From positions 1 through 31,770 of the forward strand of contig DJVJ01000049.1 of the NCBI GenBank assembly GCA_002441135.1: 31,770 nucleotides of DNA, in the 5' to 3' direction. Made by a program: the position numbers and the translations under genes. The DNA is from Caryophanales bacterium UBA6259 (GTDB taxonomy: Bacteria > Bacillota > Bacilli > Tepidibacillales > Tepidibacillaceae). This document shows, in pieces, positions 1-8,103 of the stretch. The notes below the pieces were generated by a model. That model was not told where the DNA came from. It did not search any database and worked only from the letters and a program-made list of their open reading frames with translations. The first letter of the stretch is position 1; each line of letters begins with the position of its first letter.

Positions 1-1091
1 TGTCTGGTAAAGCTTTAGATACTTATACTGAAGAAGAATTAAATTTTATCTCTAATGTTACAGAAATTATTGGGAATGCATTTGAAAACGCAAAGCTTTA
101 TCAACAATCAAATAATCTTGTGCGTGAACTTCGTTTAATTAATGAGCTAACTAAGAAATTGAATCAGAGTCTTCATATCGACGAAATTCTTCAGTATGTC
201 TTAAATGAATTAATTCGTCAATTTAAAGCAACCAATGTTTGTGTTTTAAAAGTGAATGATCGAAAGGATTCTTTAACTGTAATTGCTTCTAATGTACCAG
301 AAAATATTAATGATATCATTTCCATAAATGAAGGATATATGGGATTAGTAGCTTTAGGGAAAGAACCAATTATTGTGGCGGATATCGATACAGATAAGCG
401 TCTGTACGATCCTTATGCTGAAATGCTGGGATATCGTTCCTTAATGGCAGTTCCAATAACTTCTAGTGATGAAATTATTGGAGTTTTATCTGTTTCTGCA
501 ACAGAAATTCAACGCTTTTCCTACGAAGATTTCAAATTTTTACAGGTCTTTGGCCAACATTTGGGTTTAGCAATGACAAATGCATTTTTGCATGAAAAGG
601 TCAGACAACTAGCTATTACTGACTATTTGACCGATTTATATAATCGCCAATATTTGGATCAAGAAATTCAACGTTCCCTAGAATATGATCAGATTGGGTC
701 AATTCTATTAATGGATGTTGATGATTTTAAGAAAGTAAATGACACCTATGGCCATCATATAGGGGATCAAATTTTAACACAGGTGGCTTCCATACTTAAA
801 ACAAGTATTCGAACAACGGATATAGCAGCCAGATGGGGCGGAGAGGAAGTGGCTGTTTACTTACCAGATGTGGATACAACAATTGCAAATCAGGTGGGCA
901 AACGAATTATAAAAAGAATTAGTTCGGAAACAAATCCAAAAGTAACTGTATCTTGTGGAATTGCAACCTGGGATAAGGAAGAAAGAACAGCGGATATTTT
1001 ACAGCTCATTCGTTGGGCAGATCAGGCCTTATACGAAGCGAAAAATAATGGCAAAAATCAAGTGAGAATAAGTAGCTACAAAAAAACATGA
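1..1091 (+). CDS. GAF-GGDEF diguanylate cyclase (5' end outside window)
   Basis: The reading frame is open from base 3, so the gene enters from the left and only its last ~362 codons are visible. The first ~35 residues look like the closing helix of one GAF domain. A second GAF domain follows, then a C-terminal GGDEF domain that makes cyclic di-GMP from two GTP. The GGDEF domain has the metal-binding stretch DVDDFKKVNDTYG and the active-site loop GGEEV (bases 837-851), where Val replaces the usual Phe. An RxxD (RTTD) lies exactly five residues before the loop, the position of the product-inhibition I-site. No membrane segment is visible in this part. The GAF domains presumably sense a cytoplasmic ligand, which is inference. 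The GTG at base 120 is only an internal codon. The stop codon lies inside a terminator hairpin. Confidence 0.9.
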   Translation, partial: SGKALDTYTEEELNFISNVTEIIGNAFENAKLYQQSNNLVRELRLINELTKKLNQSLHIDEILQYVLNELIRQFKATNVCVLKVNDRKDSLTVIASNVPENINDIISINEGYMGLVALGKEPIIVADIDTDKRLYDPYAEMLGYRSLMAVPITSSDEIIGVLSVSATEIQRFSYEDFKFLQVFGQHLGLAMTNAFLHEKVRQLAITDYLTDLYNRQYLDQEIQRSLEYDQIGSILLMDVDDFKKVNDTYGHHIGDQILTQVASILKTSIRTTDIAARWGGEEVAVYLPDVDTTIANQVGKRIIKRISSETNPKVTVSCGIATWDKEERTADILQLIRWADQALYEAKNNGKNQVRISSYKKT

Positions 1092-1112
1092 TATTTATTA
1101 TCATGTTTTTTG
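1082..1112 (+). terminator. Rho-independent terminator after the GGDEF gene
   Basis: A 12-bp perfect stem (1082-1093 with 1099-1110) with a five-base loop ends in a run of T. It overlaps the stop codon of the GGDEF gene and separates it from the hydrolase gene at 1193. Confidence 0.8.
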
Positions 1113-1192
1113 CTTTATGTTAAATTGAAAAAGGTGTAAAATGTATTTGACGGAATTTTTAGAAAATAAAATGAAAGGGGAATGAAATCCTA

Positions 1193-2188
1193 GTGAATGA
1201 ATTACCATTAAAAAAAGACATTGATTATAAAATCATTTCCTTTAATATACCGACCCCTTTTCCTATTGGTCCTGTTCATTCTTATCTACTATTTGATGAT
1301 AAAATTACCTTAGTTGATTCAGGACCAAAAACGGAGAAGGCATGGAAGGCTTTCGTTTATCAATTAAATGAGAATGGCTTTCGTTTGAAAGATATTGATC
1401 AAATTATTTTAACTCATGATCATGTTGATCACAGTGGATTGCTTGCATTAATAAAAGAACATCATCCGAAAATAAGGATATTTGCTCACTCCTTAACAAA
1501 ATTAGATGTAGAAAAAAATAAGGACTATCTAGAAAGAAAAATACACTTTTTTGAAGAACTATACCGAAAAAATGGATTGTCAGCAATGCAAATTGAAAGT
1601 ATTCAGCAATTTTATTATACTTTACAAAACTATGCTGACCCTATTAAAGTAGATGATGAATTAGTTGATGGCATGCAAGTTCCAGGAAACAAGGAATGGC
1701 AGGTTCTCCATACTCCGGGTCATGCAGGAGGACATATTACTCTTTATCACCCTCAGCTTAACATCCTAATAGCTGGTGATCATATTTTAGGCCATACCTC
1801 TTCCGGAACTTTTATTGAGGCACCATATAAAGAGGGAGAAGAACGTCCGAAAAGTATTTTGCAATATCGCAATTCATTAAATAGGCTAAAGCAGCTAGAG
1901 ATATCCACAATTTATTCTGGACATGGCGATGTTATTCTAAATGCGAGGGAAGTTATTAACAGGGAATTAGACCGTTTTGAGAAAAGGGCAAATGAACTTT
2001 ATGAGCAAATGTCAACAGGTTCTAATTCTTACACTGTCTATGATTTAATGCAAATTATGTATCCAAATCGATTTCAAAAGCATTTAAACTTATATTTTTC
2101 TGAAGTTTTAAGTCATCTAGACCTTTTAGAGGAAATGGGAAGGGTTAAGAAAGTTGAAACAATGAATCTGGTAAAATATCATATCTAA
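1193..2188 (+). CDS. Metallo-beta-lactamase-fold hydrolase
   Basis: Cytoplasmic metal-dependent hydrolase of the MBL superfamily, 331 residues. The zinc-binding signature THDHVDHSG gives H75, H77, D79 and H80. Further ligands fit H177 (HTPGHAGGH), D196 (AGDH) and H244 (YSGHGD). After residue ~260 there is a helical tail resembling the small C-terminal domain of MBL proteins such as B. subtilis YqjP. The substrate cannot be read from sequence; members include thioesterases, lactonases and glyoxalases. The start is a GTG; an AAAGGGG ribosome site lies about 12 bases upstream, and no better start was seen. The PAP2 gene follows after 17 bases, so the two are probably co-transcribed. Confidence 0.85.
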   Translation: MNELPLKKDIDYKIISFNIPTPFPIGPVHSYLLFDDKITLVDSGPKTEKAWKAFVYQLNENGFRLKDIDQIILTHDHVDHSGLLALIKEHHPKIRIFAHSLTKLDVEKNKDYLERKIHFFEELYRKNGLSAMQIESIQQFYYTLQNYADPIKVDDELVDGMQVPGNKEWQVLHTPGHAGGHITLYHPQLNILIAGDHILGHTSSGTFIEAPYKEGEERPKSILQYRNSLNRLKQLEISTIYSGHGDVILNAREVINRELDRFEKRANELYEQMSTGSNSYTVYDLMQIMYPNRFQKHLNLYFSEVLSHLDLLEEMGRVKKVETMNLVKYHI

Positions 2189-2205
2189 ATTTAATTGGAG
2201 GACTA

Positions 2206-2856
2206 ATGATTAAAAATATTAAATTTACTTTTTTATTTTCTGTCTGGCTAACATTAATAATCGCCTTTAATATTTTTGGTTATCTAATCTCTGTCAACAA
2301 AATGGCGTGGTTAGATCAACCAATTATCAATTTTTTTCGATCCGTAGAAAATCCTCTATTAACGAAAATATACTTATGGTTTACGCTTATTGGTGACACA
2401 CCCATGGTTATTGTTATTTTTCTAATATCCATTTTTATTTTATACTTTGCACTAAAACATAGAACACAGCTTGTTTTTCTGCTCATTGTGCTTGTTGGTT
2501 CTACAATAATTAATAATATATTAAAGATAATCTATCAACGAGAACGTCCTATTGAATACCGTTTAACAGAAGCATCTGGCTATAGTTTTCCAAGTGGGCA
2601 TTCGATGGCCTCCTTTACATTGTATATCACCCTTTCTTTTTTAATTTGGAAGCATATACCTCATCGTTTAGGTAGAGGAATAGTGATCCTATTTACAATT
2701 GTTATGATTTTCATGATTGGAACAAGTCGTATTTATTTGGGAGTACATTATCCTAGTGATATTATAGGTGGTTATTTGGTGAGCGCTTCTTGGCTAATTC
2801 CTGCGATTTATCTGTACCAATGGTATTTAGAAAAAAGGAATCAAAAATTAGCTTAG
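2206..2856 (+). CDS. PAP2-family membrane phosphatase
   Basis: Integral membrane phosphatase, 216 residues with about six hydrophobic segments. All three PAP2 motifs are present: KIIYQRERP (K-x6-RP), PSGHS, and SRIYLGVHYPSD (SR-x5-H-x3-D). The family removes phosphate from lipid phosphates such as undecaprenyl pyrophosphate, phosphatidylglycerol phosphate or phosphatidic acid, with the active site on the outer face of the membrane. In Bacilli the likely substrates are undecaprenyl pyrophosphate (recycling for wall synthesis) or phosphatidate, but the sequence does not decide. A GGAGG site sits just before the ATG. The stop codon is inside a terminator hairpin. Confidence 0.88.
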   Translation: MIKNIKFTFLFSVWLTLIIAFNIFGYLISVNKMAWLDQPIINFFRSVENPLLTKIYLWFTLIGDTPMVIVIFLISIFILYFALKHRTQLVFLLIVLVGSTIINNILKIIYQRERPIEYRLTEASGYSFPSGHSMASFTLYITLSFLIWKHIPHRLGRGIVILFTIVMIFMIGTSRIYLGVHYPSDIIGGYLVSASWLIPAIYLYQWYLEKRNQKLA

Positions 2857-2871
2857 CTAACTAGGCTTTTT
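2850..2871 (+). terminator. Rho-independent terminator after the PAP2 gene
   Basis: A 7-bp stem including one G-U pair (2850-2856 with 2861-2867) and a four-base loop is followed by a T run. The hairpin contains the stop codon of the PAP2 gene. It is short, so termination may be partial. Confidence 0.6.
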
Positions 2872-2873
2872 AT

Positions 2874-2891
2874 TCAAATTTTAAAATTTGA
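2874..2891. repeat. 18-bp perfect palindrome
   Basis: TCAAATTTTAAAATTTGA is a perfect palindrome, 9 bp per arm, and is followed by a run of six T at 2896-2901. It lies just upstream of the probable -35 element of the PLP-enzyme gene. It may be an operator or a weak second terminator. Its composition is almost entirely A/T, so chance is possible. Confidence 0.4.
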
Positions 2892-2899
2892 TTAATTTT

Positions 2900-2928
2900 T
2901 TGAAAAAATATGATATTCTTAATATAGA
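2900..2928 (+). promoter_or_regulatory. Probable sigma-A promoter of the PLP-enzyme gene
   Basis: TTGAAA (2900-2905) and TATAGA (2923-2928) are separated by 17 bases, which predicts a transcript start near 2935, inside the cre site that follows. Confidence 0.5.
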
Positions 2929-2933
2929 AATAT

Positions 2934-2947
2934 TGATAGCGCTTTCA
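2934..2947. promoter_or_regulatory. CcpA cre site
   Basis: TGATAGCGCTTTCA matches every fixed position of the Bacillus consensus TGWNANCGNTNWCA. It covers the predicted transcript start and lies 31 bases before the ATG of the PLP enzyme, a placement that normally gives catabolite repression by CcpA/HPr-Ser-P. Confidence 0.75.
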
Positions 2948-2978
2948 TTTTGAATAGCATTAAGGGGAGAGGGTTTAG

Positions 2979-4160
2979 ATGAAAAATAAAAATGTAGGGT
3001 TTTCAACAAAAGCAATCCATTATGGTCATGAGGCAGGCAATCATTTAGGATCACTAACGCCACCGTTATTTCAGACTTCAACCTTTGTTTTTAAAGATGT
3101 AGAACAAGGGAAAAATCGATTTTCGGGGGAAGAAGAAGGGTATATTTATACTAGAATTGGTAATCCAACAGTAACCGTGCTGGAGGAGAGAATAGCTGCA
3201 TTAGAGAATGGGGAAGCAGCAGTAGCTTTTAGCTCAGGAATGGCTGCTGTGTCAGGTGTAATTTTTGGTTTGCTTAAATCAGGCGATCATATCATCAGCT
3301 GTGATGCGTTATATGGGGGTACCTATAGTTTTTTTGAAATGCTAAAGGACTACCAAATTGAATATACAGGCGTTGATATTACTGATTCTGCAGATATTCG
3401 TAAGCATATTAAGAAAAACACAAGAGCAATTTATATTGAAACACCAATTAATCCTACGATGAAGCTAATTGATATTAAAGCAGTTGCTAAAATCGCTAAA
3501 GAAATTGGGGCTTATCTCATTGTAGATAATACGTTTTTATCTCCATATTTGCAAAAACCTCTTGAATTAGGAGCAGATGTGGTACTTCATAGTGCAACAA
3601 AATATATTGGAGGCCATGGTGACGTCATTGCAGGAATCATTGTTTCTAATAAGGAGATAGCAAAGCGAATCCGTATGAGGGCATTGAAAAATGTTGGTGG
3701 AGTAATGAGCCCTTTTGATGCTTGGCTGCTTCTTCGCGGAATCAAAACATTAGGAATTAGAATGGACCGCACGATAGAAAATGCAATGAAAATTGCCATC
3801 TATTTGGAAGCACACCCAAAGGTTGAGAAAGTGTATTATCCTGGCTTAAAGAGCTTCCCTCAATTTGAATTAGCAAATACTCAAATGAAAGGTCCGGGCG
3901 GAATTTTAAGCTTTGAGGTTGCTGGTGGTGTGGAGGCTGGAATTACAGTAATGAATAATGTAGAAATATTCCAGTTAGCGGTAAGTTTAGGAGATGTTGA
4001 CTCTTTGATTCAGCACCCAGCTTCAATGACACATTCAGCTGTACCTCAGGAAGAAAGAATAAAAGTTGGAATTACAGATGGATTGATTCGAGTTTCTGTT
4101 GGTATTGAAGATGTAGAAGATCTTATACATGACTTGGAGCAAGCACTGGCTAGAATATAA
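2979..4160 (+). CDS. Methionine gamma-lyase-like PLP enzyme
   Basis: Cys/Met-metabolism PLP enzyme, 393 residues, the normal family length. SATKYIGGHGD carries the PLP lysine (K208); YTRIGNPT and SSGMAA bind the cofactor phosphate, and D183 (IVDNTF) should pair with the pyridine nitrogen. The N-terminal pattern (AIHYGHE, PPLFQTSTF, RFSGEEEG) resembles methionine gamma-lyase, which splits methionine to methanethiol, ammonia and 2-oxobutyrate. The Pseudomonas MGL active-site Cys (LYGC) is Gly here (LYGG), as in many relatives, so cystathionine gamma-lyase or O-acylhomoserine sulfhydrylase activity remains possible. A consensus cre site upstream suggests repression in rich carbon, in keeping with a degradative role. 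The start is an ATG with an AAGGGGAGAGG ribosome site. It forms a single-gene unit with its own terminator. Confidence 0.85.
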   Translation: MKNKNVGFSTKAIHYGHEAGNHLGSLTPPLFQTSTFVFKDVEQGKNRFSGEEEGYIYTRIGNPTVTVLEERIAALENGEAAVAFSSGMAAVSGVIFGLLKSGDHIISCDALYGGTYSFFEMLKDYQIEYTGVDITDSADIRKHIKKNTRAIYIETPINPTMKLIDIKAVAKIAKEIGAYLIVDNTFLSPYLQKPLELGADVVLHSATKYIGGHGDVIAGIIVSNKEIAKRIRMRALKNVGGVMSPFDAWLLLRGIKTLGIRMDRTIENAMKIAIYLEAHPKVEKVYYPGLKSFPQFELANTQMKGPGGILSFEVAGGVEAGITVMNNVEIFQLAVSLGDVDSLIQHPASMTHSAVPQEERIKVGITDGLIRVSVGIEDVEDLIHDLEQALARI

Positions 4161-4197
4161 TTTTATGTTTTAAATATTAAATCATTTAATTGATGGG

Positions 4198-4232
4198 AAA
4201 AGAGGAATTCTGAACTAGAATTCCTCTTTTTT
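4198..4232 (+). terminator. Rho-independent terminator after the PLP-enzyme gene
   Basis: A 13-bp perfect stem (4198-4210 with 4218-4230), a seven-base loop and a terminal T run. Confidence 0.88.
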
Positions 4233-4295
4233 GTCTAGGATAAATATATTATCTGTTACTATTAATCTTAGAAAATAGTGTAGAAGAAACAAATA

Positions 4296-4304
4296 TGGTA
4301 AAAT
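4296..4304 (+). promoter_or_regulatory. Candidate extended -10 promoter for the aldo/keto reductase gene
   Basis: TGGTAAAAT fits the extended -10 pattern TGnTATAAT with one mismatch. It lies 36 bases before the start codon. No good -35 hexamer is seen, as is usual for extended -10 promoters. Confidence 0.35.
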
Positions 4305-4340
4305 AATGATGTTTGATTAAAATAGAAGGAGGTTTTTTGA

Positions 4341-5294
4341 TTGAAGTATCGTCGATTAGGAACTACAGGAGTAAAGGTAAGTGAAATCTCCTTAGGTAGC
4401 TGGTTAACCTATGGAGGCTATGTCGAAAATGAAAATGCCATCAAAACAATACATAAGGCTTATGATTTAGGAATTAATTTTTTTGATACAGCAAATGTAT
4501 ATCGTCGTGGTGAGGCTGAAAAGGTAGTTGGTATTGCATTAAGAGAGTTTCCTCGTGAGTCTTATGTTCTTGCAACTAAGGTTTTTTGGCCAATGGGTGA
4601 AGGTGTAAATGATCGTGGGTTATCAAGGAAGCATGTGATTGAGCAAGCAAATGCAAGCTTAAAACGTTTAGGACTAGATTATGTTGATTTATATTACGCG
4701 CATCGATTTGATCCAGAGACACCGATGGAAGAAACTCTTCGAGCATTTGATGATTTAATTAATCAAGGTAAAACTTTATATGTTGGTGTTAGTGAATGGA
4801 CGGCCGCTCAAATTGCAGAAGCGATACATATTGCAGATAAAAAACTGTTAGATCGAATTGTAGTTAATCAGCCAGTATATAATATGTTTAATCGCTATAT
4901 TGAGAAGGAAGTAATGCCAATATCTGAAGCTCATGGTGTTGGACAAGTGGTATTTTCTCCTTTAGCTCAGGGTGTTCTAACTGGAAAATATAAAAAAGGT
5001 GTAGCAGCACCAAGTGGTAGTCGATTAGCAGATCCAGATAGTAAAGCATTTGTTGAACGATATTTATCAGAGGATAACTTTGACCGAGTAGATAAGCTAC
5101 AAGAGGTTGCTAACGATCTAAATGTTTCTTTAGCGCAGTTAGCATTAGCTTGGGTACTTCGCACAGACAATGTATCAAGTGCTTTAATTGGAGCTAGTCG
5201 TCCTGAACAAGTTGAAGAAAATGTAAAAGCAATTGATGTGGAACTAACAGAGGATGTATTAAATCGAATTGAAGATATTTTAACGTTAAAGTAA
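4341..5294 (+). CDS. Aldo/keto reductase (Kv-beta-like family)
   Basis: NADPH-dependent oxidoreductase with a TIM-barrel fold, 317 residues. The catalytic tetrad fits D49, Y54, K80 and H121 (FFDTANVY, ATKVFWP, YYAHRFDP). Strong overall likeness to the voltage-gated potassium channel beta-subunit subfamily of aldo/keto reductases, seen for example in LGLDYVDLYYAHRFDPETP and the C-terminal SSALIGASRPEQVEEN, where the NADPH 2'-phosphate is bound. These enzymes reduce varied aldehydes and ketones; the real substrate is unknown. The start is TTG, chosen because GAAGGAGG lies eight bases before it. It stands alone between two terminators. Confidence 0.88.
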   Translation: MKYRRLGTTGVKVSEISLGSWLTYGGYVENENAIKTIHKAYDLGINFFDTANVYRRGEAEKVVGIALREFPRESYVLATKVFWPMGEGVNDRGLSRKHVIEQANASLKRLGLDYVDLYYAHRFDPETPMEETLRAFDDLINQGKTLYVGVSEWTAAQIAEAIHIADKKLLDRIVVNQPVYNMFNRYIEKEVMPISEAHGVGQVVFSPLAQGVLTGKYKKGVAAPSGSRLADPDSKAFVERYLSEDNFDRVDKLQEVANDLNVSLAQLALAWVLRTDNVSSALIGASRPEQVEENVKAIDVELTEDVLNRIEDILTLK

Positions 5295-5325
5295 ATCAAA
5301 ATCTTAAAATATCTAGTAAGACAGT

Positions 5326-5371
5326 AACTTAGCTTTTCCTAATTATCACTAGGAAAAGCTAAGTTTTTTTA
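5326..5371 (+). terminator. Rho-independent terminator after the aldo/keto reductase gene
   Basis: A 16-bp perfect stem (5326-5341 with 5350-5365), an eight-base loop and a T run to 5370. Confidence 0.92.
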
Positions 5372-5481
5372 TAGAGATATTGATTTTAAGACGGTGAAGT
5401 ATTAAAATATAGCAAAATAAGACTTATTAGAATCGAAGAATTACTTGATGGCCAAAGAAAACTAGTGGAGGAGGCGGGGGA

Positions 5482-6576
5482 ATGGTTCCAAAAAGTAGAA
5501 TTGAGAATTTACCTCCTTATAAACCGGGAAAACAAGTAGAAGAGGTTAAAAGGGAATACAATTTACAAGAGGTAATCAAGTTAGCATCCAATGAGAATCC
5601 ATATGGGTGCTCGATTAGGGTAAAGGAAACGCTAATGGTGGCCATTAATCAATTAGAGGTCTATCCTGATGGAGGCAGTGGTGAATTAAGAACATCTTTA
5701 TCAAGATTTCTGAATGTTTCTAAAGAGCAATTAATCTTTGGAAATGGTTCTGATGAGATTATTCAAATGATTTCTAGAGCCTATCTTGATTCAAGTGTTG
5801 AAACCATCATGGCTACTCCCACTTTTCCTCAATATAAAAGTAATGCGATTGTAGAAGGTGCTAATTTTTTGGAGATTCCCCTAATCAAGGGAAAACATGA
5901 TTTAGAAGCAATGAGAAAAGCCATTACCCCATTTACTAGAGTTATCTGGATTTGTAATCCCAATAATCCTACGGGGACTATTGTATCGGAGAACGAGTTA
6001 ATACACTTTTTAGAACACATTCCAAAGGATATTTTAGTTGTTTTGGATGAAGCATATTATGAATATGTTACAGATCAGGAATATCCAAACTCTATTCCAC
6101 TAATTGCAAATTATCCGAATCTGATTATATTAAGAACCTTTTCTAAAATTTATGGGCTTGCTTCCTTGAGAATAGGGTACGGCATTTCCTCTCCCTATGT
6201 GATTGACATTTTAAATCGTGTAAGAGAGCCATTTAATAATACTACTTTGTCACAAAAGGGAGCAATTGCGGCATTAAATGATCAGCAATTTATTCACTAT
6301 TGTAAGGAAGAGAATCAAAAGGGACTAAATCAACTGTATCAAGGATTTGACCAATTAGGGTTCACCTATTATCGATCCCAAGGGAATTTCGTTTTGGTGG
6401 ATGTTGGCCAACCAGCTAATGAAGTATTTTTAGGTTTAATTGAAAAAGGAGTTATTGTTCGTTCCGGGGAAGCGTTAGGTTTTCCAACCTCCTTGCGAAT
6501 TACGGTCGGGAATAAGGAGCAAAACACCAAGGTTCTAAATGCGATATCTGAACTAGTAAGCACCAAGGTGGTTTAA
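5482..6576 (+). CDS. hisC: Histidinol-phosphate aminotransferase
   Basis: PLP fold-type I aminotransferase, 364 residues. Motifs in order: LASNENPYG (substrate side), ICNPNNPTG, DEAYYEY (D189 to the pyridine nitrogen, Y192), RTFSKIYGLASLRIGYG with the PLP lysine K222, and R230. The family converts imidazole-acetol phosphate and glutamate to histidinol phosphate. No other his genes are present; the gene sits directly before tyrA, as in the B. subtilis trp-hisC-tyrA-aroE region, where HisC also makes tyrosine and phenylalanine. A dual role in aromatic amino acid synthesis is therefore likely. A GGAGGAGGCGGGGG stretch precedes the ATG. The stop codon overlaps the start of tyrA (TAATG), which suggests translational coupling. 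Confidence 0.92.
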   Translation: MVPKSRIENLPPYKPGKQVEEVKREYNLQEVIKLASNENPYGCSIRVKETLMVAINQLEVYPDGGSGELRTSLSRFLNVSKEQLIFGNGSDEIIQMISRAYLDSSVETIMATPTFPQYKSNAIVEGANFLEIPLIKGKHDLEAMRKAITPFTRVIWICNPNNPTGTIVSENELIHFLEHIPKDILVVLDEAYYEYVTDQEYPNSIPLIANYPNLIILRTFSKIYGLASLRIGYGISSPYVIDILNRVREPFNNTTLSQKGAIAALNDQQFIHYCKEENQKGLNQLYQGFDQLGFTYYRSQGNFVLVDVGQPANEVFLGLIEKGVIVRSGEALGFPTSLRITVGNKEQNTKVLNAISELVSTKVV

Positions 6577-7676
6577 TGATGAGAGAGATTGCGTTTATCG
6601 GAGTTGGATTAATTGGAGGAAGTCTTGCTTTAGCAATTAAAAATACAGGAAAGTATAAAATAACAGGGTATGATATAAATGAGCAAAATTTATACAAAGG
6701 AGTAAAGTTAGGCATTATTGACCAGTATACAACCTCTTTAAAAGAAGCGGTTGAAGGGAAGGATATTATTTTTCTATGTGCTCCAGTGGGTCAATTAGAA
6801 TCCTTAATTAGAGAAATTGAAAATTATAATCTAAAAAAGGGAGTAATTATCACGGATACTGGAAGTACAAAAGCATTGGTCGTAGCTGCTGGCAGAAATC
6901 TGTTAGAAAAAGAAGCTATTTTTATTGGTGGACATCCAATGGCTGGCTCTCACAAATCAGGGGTTGAGGCTGCAGATAATCGTTTGTTTGAAAATGCCTA
7001 TTATGTATTAACACCGACAAAAGATGTACCTGATTCTGCAATTTTAGACTTATCTAACCTATTATCTGCTACTAAAGCAAAGGTGTTAATCATGGATTCT
7101 CAGAATCATGATGAAATTGTAGGGGCAATTAGTCATTTTCCTCATATGATTGCTGCGCTCTTGGTTAATCAAGTTGCCAAATATCGTGAGAAGGATGAGT
7201 GGTATTTTCAATTAGCTGCAGGAGGATTTCGTGATATTACTCGTATTGCTTCGAGTAATCCTGTAATGTGGAGAGATATTTTACTGCAAAATAAAGAAAT
7301 CTTAGTTGAAATTGCAAATCAATGGAAAGAAGAGTTTGACATATTGCTTTCTTCTTTATTGGAAGGTAGTGCAGAGCAAATTGAAGTATTTTTTAGTAAG
7401 GCAAAAGCGTATCGTAATCAGATACCAGAAAAGAAAACAGGAGCAATTTCTGCCCTTTTAGATCTATATATTGATGTTCCTGATCATCCGGGTGTGATTG
7501 GGAAAATTACTACTTTACTTGGTGAAGAAAAGATTAGCATTACCAATATACAGATTTTAGAAGTGAGAGAGGATATCATGGGAGTACTTCGTGTGACTTT
7601 CCGGCGAGAAGAGGATTTAGAGATGGCTAAATTACTTTTGACTTCAAGAGGATATCATGTATATATTGCACATTAA
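6576..7676 (+). CDS. tyrA: Prephenate dehydrogenase with C-terminal ACT domain
   Basis: Converts prephenate and NAD+ to 4-hydroxyphenylpyruvate in tyrosine synthesis, 366 residues. The N-terminal Rossmann motif GVGLIGGS has its glycines at 9, 11 and 14. The family signature HPMAGS carries H120, and the helical dimerisation domain follows. Residues ~290-366 form an ACT domain (YIDVPDHPGVIGKI, then SITNIQILEVRED), the usual site of feedback control by tyrosine. There is no fused chorismate mutase, as expected for Bacilli. The ATG overlaps the hisC stop by one base; a second ATG one codon on is equally possible. HisC would transaminate the product to tyrosine. Confidence 0.94.
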   Translation: MMREIAFIGVGLIGGSLALAIKNTGKYKITGYDINEQNLYKGVKLGIIDQYTTSLKEAVEGKDIIFLCAPVGQLESLIREIENYNLKKGVIITDTGSTKALVVAAGRNLLEKEAIFIGGHPMAGSHKSGVEAADNRLFENAYYVLTPTKDVPDSAILDLSNLLSATKAKVLIMDSQNHDEIVGAISHFPHMIAALLVNQVAKYREKDEWYFQLAAGGFRDITRIASSNPVMWRDILLQNKEILVEIANQWKEEFDILLSSLLEGSAEQIEVFFSKAKAYRNQIPEKKTGAISALLDLYIDVPDHPGVIGKITTLLGEEKISITNIQILEVREDIMGVLRVTFRREEDLEMAKLLLTSRGYHVYIAH

Positions 7677-7712
7677 AAAGGCTGTGTTTATTAAATAACA
7701 CAGCCTTTAATT
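7677..7712. terminator. Bidirectional terminator between tyrA and the small minus-strand gene
   Basis: A 12-bp perfect stem (7677-7688 with 7697-7708) and an eight-base loop. It has T/A-rich tails on both sides, so it can stop transcripts from tyrA and from the convergent gene ending at 7719. Confidence 0.82.
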
Positions 7713-7718
7713 TCTAAT

Positions 7719-7919
7719 CTAAACTCCAGTTCTTCTATGCTGATTATTTGGGCGTTTACTGATTTGACTTTTAAGCCCTTTGTTCGATGATGCGGATTTT
7801 CCTCCCATTTTTTGCTGGGCCTGTTTTTGTTGAGCTGCGAGCTTTTGCTTTACTGCTTCCTTTAAATCAATCTTTTTTTTCTCTATTGTTTCTTGGGATT
7901 TGTTATCTTGATCTGTCAT
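7719..7919 (-). CDS. Small basic, glutamine-rich conserved-looking protein
   Basis: 66-residue soluble protein with no membrane segment. The first half is helical and rich in K, E and Q (KEAVKQKLAAQQKQAQQKMG), a possible short coiled coil. The tail is basic and probably disordered, ending RPNNQHRRTGV. The start was set to the ATG at 7919: AAGGAG lies eight bases upstream of it, whereas the longer TTG start at 7940 has no ribosome site. The strong site and the shared terminator argue that the gene is real. A TATAAT on the minus strand at 7971-7966 may be its -10. Function is unknown; the charge pattern is compatible with binding nucleic acid or ribosomes, but that is a guess. Confidence 0.75.
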   Translation of the reverse strand: MTDQDNKSQETIEKKKIDLKEAVKQKLAAQQKQAQQKMGGKSASSNKGLKSQISKRPNNQHRRTGV

Positions 7920-8103
7920 TTCATTGTCTCCTTTAGACAAATTAAAAGTAATTTAAATCAATACCATTATAATATATCAATAGCTATAATAAAAATGATA
8001 AAATGACGTATAAGAAATAAATTATTAAAGTATGATACAACATGGGAAGATTTTATGATACATTGTTGTTGTAATAATTTTTTGATGAAAAGAGGTAATG
8101 AAA

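Noticed and set aside
4967..5299. Minus-strand ORF of 110 codons over the aldo/keto reductase gene
   Set aside because: Antisense shadow of a clearly coding conserved gene; Ser/Thr-rich translation typical of such shadows.
5371..5481. Search for a T-box or other amino acid-responsive leader before hisC-tyrA
   Set aside because: The gap after the preceding terminator is only 111 bases and shows no T-box sequence or terminator hairpin.
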